Source: JBEIUL01 sp044356865 (GTDB lineage Bacteria > Planctomycetota > Phycisphaerae > Phycisphaerales > SM1A02). Taken from it: DNA of 6,621 nt. Of the stretch, positions 6,095 through 6,621 are shown piece by piece; positions within the stretch are counted from its first letter, which is position 1, and the number at the start of each line of letters is the position of its first letter. The notes under the pieces are model-generated. The model was given only the letters and a program-made list of their open reading frames with translations. It searched no databases and was not told the DNA's origin. The stretch lies in contig JBIKVN010000186.1 of the NCBI GenBank assembly GCA_044356865.1, positions 1 to 6,621 on the forward strand, in the 5' to 3' direction. The translations under genes and the position numbers were made by a program.

Positions 6095-6621
<527 letters not shown>

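Overview
The window is GC-rich, with strong G/C preference at third codon positions. It looks like an ordinary chromosomal stretch from a planctomycete, most likely of the Phycisphaerae type. Three things suggest this: (i) a secreted FG-GAP/VCBS protein ending in two dockerin-like Ca-binding repeats that each finish in 'WGP'; (ii) a high share of exported proteins; (iii) a 16S rRNA gene followed by its own terminator instead of a tRNA/23S spacer, since unlinked rRNA genes are known in planctomycetes. The lineage call is inference. The 16S fragment could settle it, but no database was searched.

Layout, left to right: the 3' part of an M29-family metallo-aminopeptidase (+, cut by the window edge); folE, GTP cyclohydrolase I (-), meeting the aminopeptidase tail to tail with 3 bp between stops; a small lipoprotein (-); a secreted FKBP-type peptidyl-prolyl isomerase with two PepSY-like modules in front (+), divergent from the lipoprotein across only 45 bp; a strong hairpin; rpiB, ribose-5-phosphate/sugar isomerase B (-), with a likely GTG start; a secreted Gly/Tyr-rich protein of unknown function (+); a 580-residue secreted FG-GAP/VCBS + ASPIC/UnbV + dockerin-like protein (-); about 240 bp of mostly featureless DNA; an intrinsic terminator; a 16S trailer with small hairpins; and the 3' end (about 376 nt) of a 16S rRNA gene on the minus strand, cut by the window edge.

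The genes do not form one pathway. Two are cytoplasmic housekeeping enzymes (FolE for pterin synthesis, RpiB for pentose phosphate interconversion), one is a peptidase, and four encode exported proteins. The gene order alternates strands so that three convergent pairs occur (aminopeptidase/folE, FKBP/rpiB, Gly-rich/VCBS), and most genes are probably transcribed singly. Shine-Dalgarno sequences before several starts (GGAGG, GGAG, GAGG) match the anti-SD CCUCC visible at the 16S 3' end. I see no mobile element, CRISPR array, toxin-antitoxin or defence system. The points most worth following are the free-standing 16S unit with its terminator and the PepSY-PepSY-FKBP architecture.
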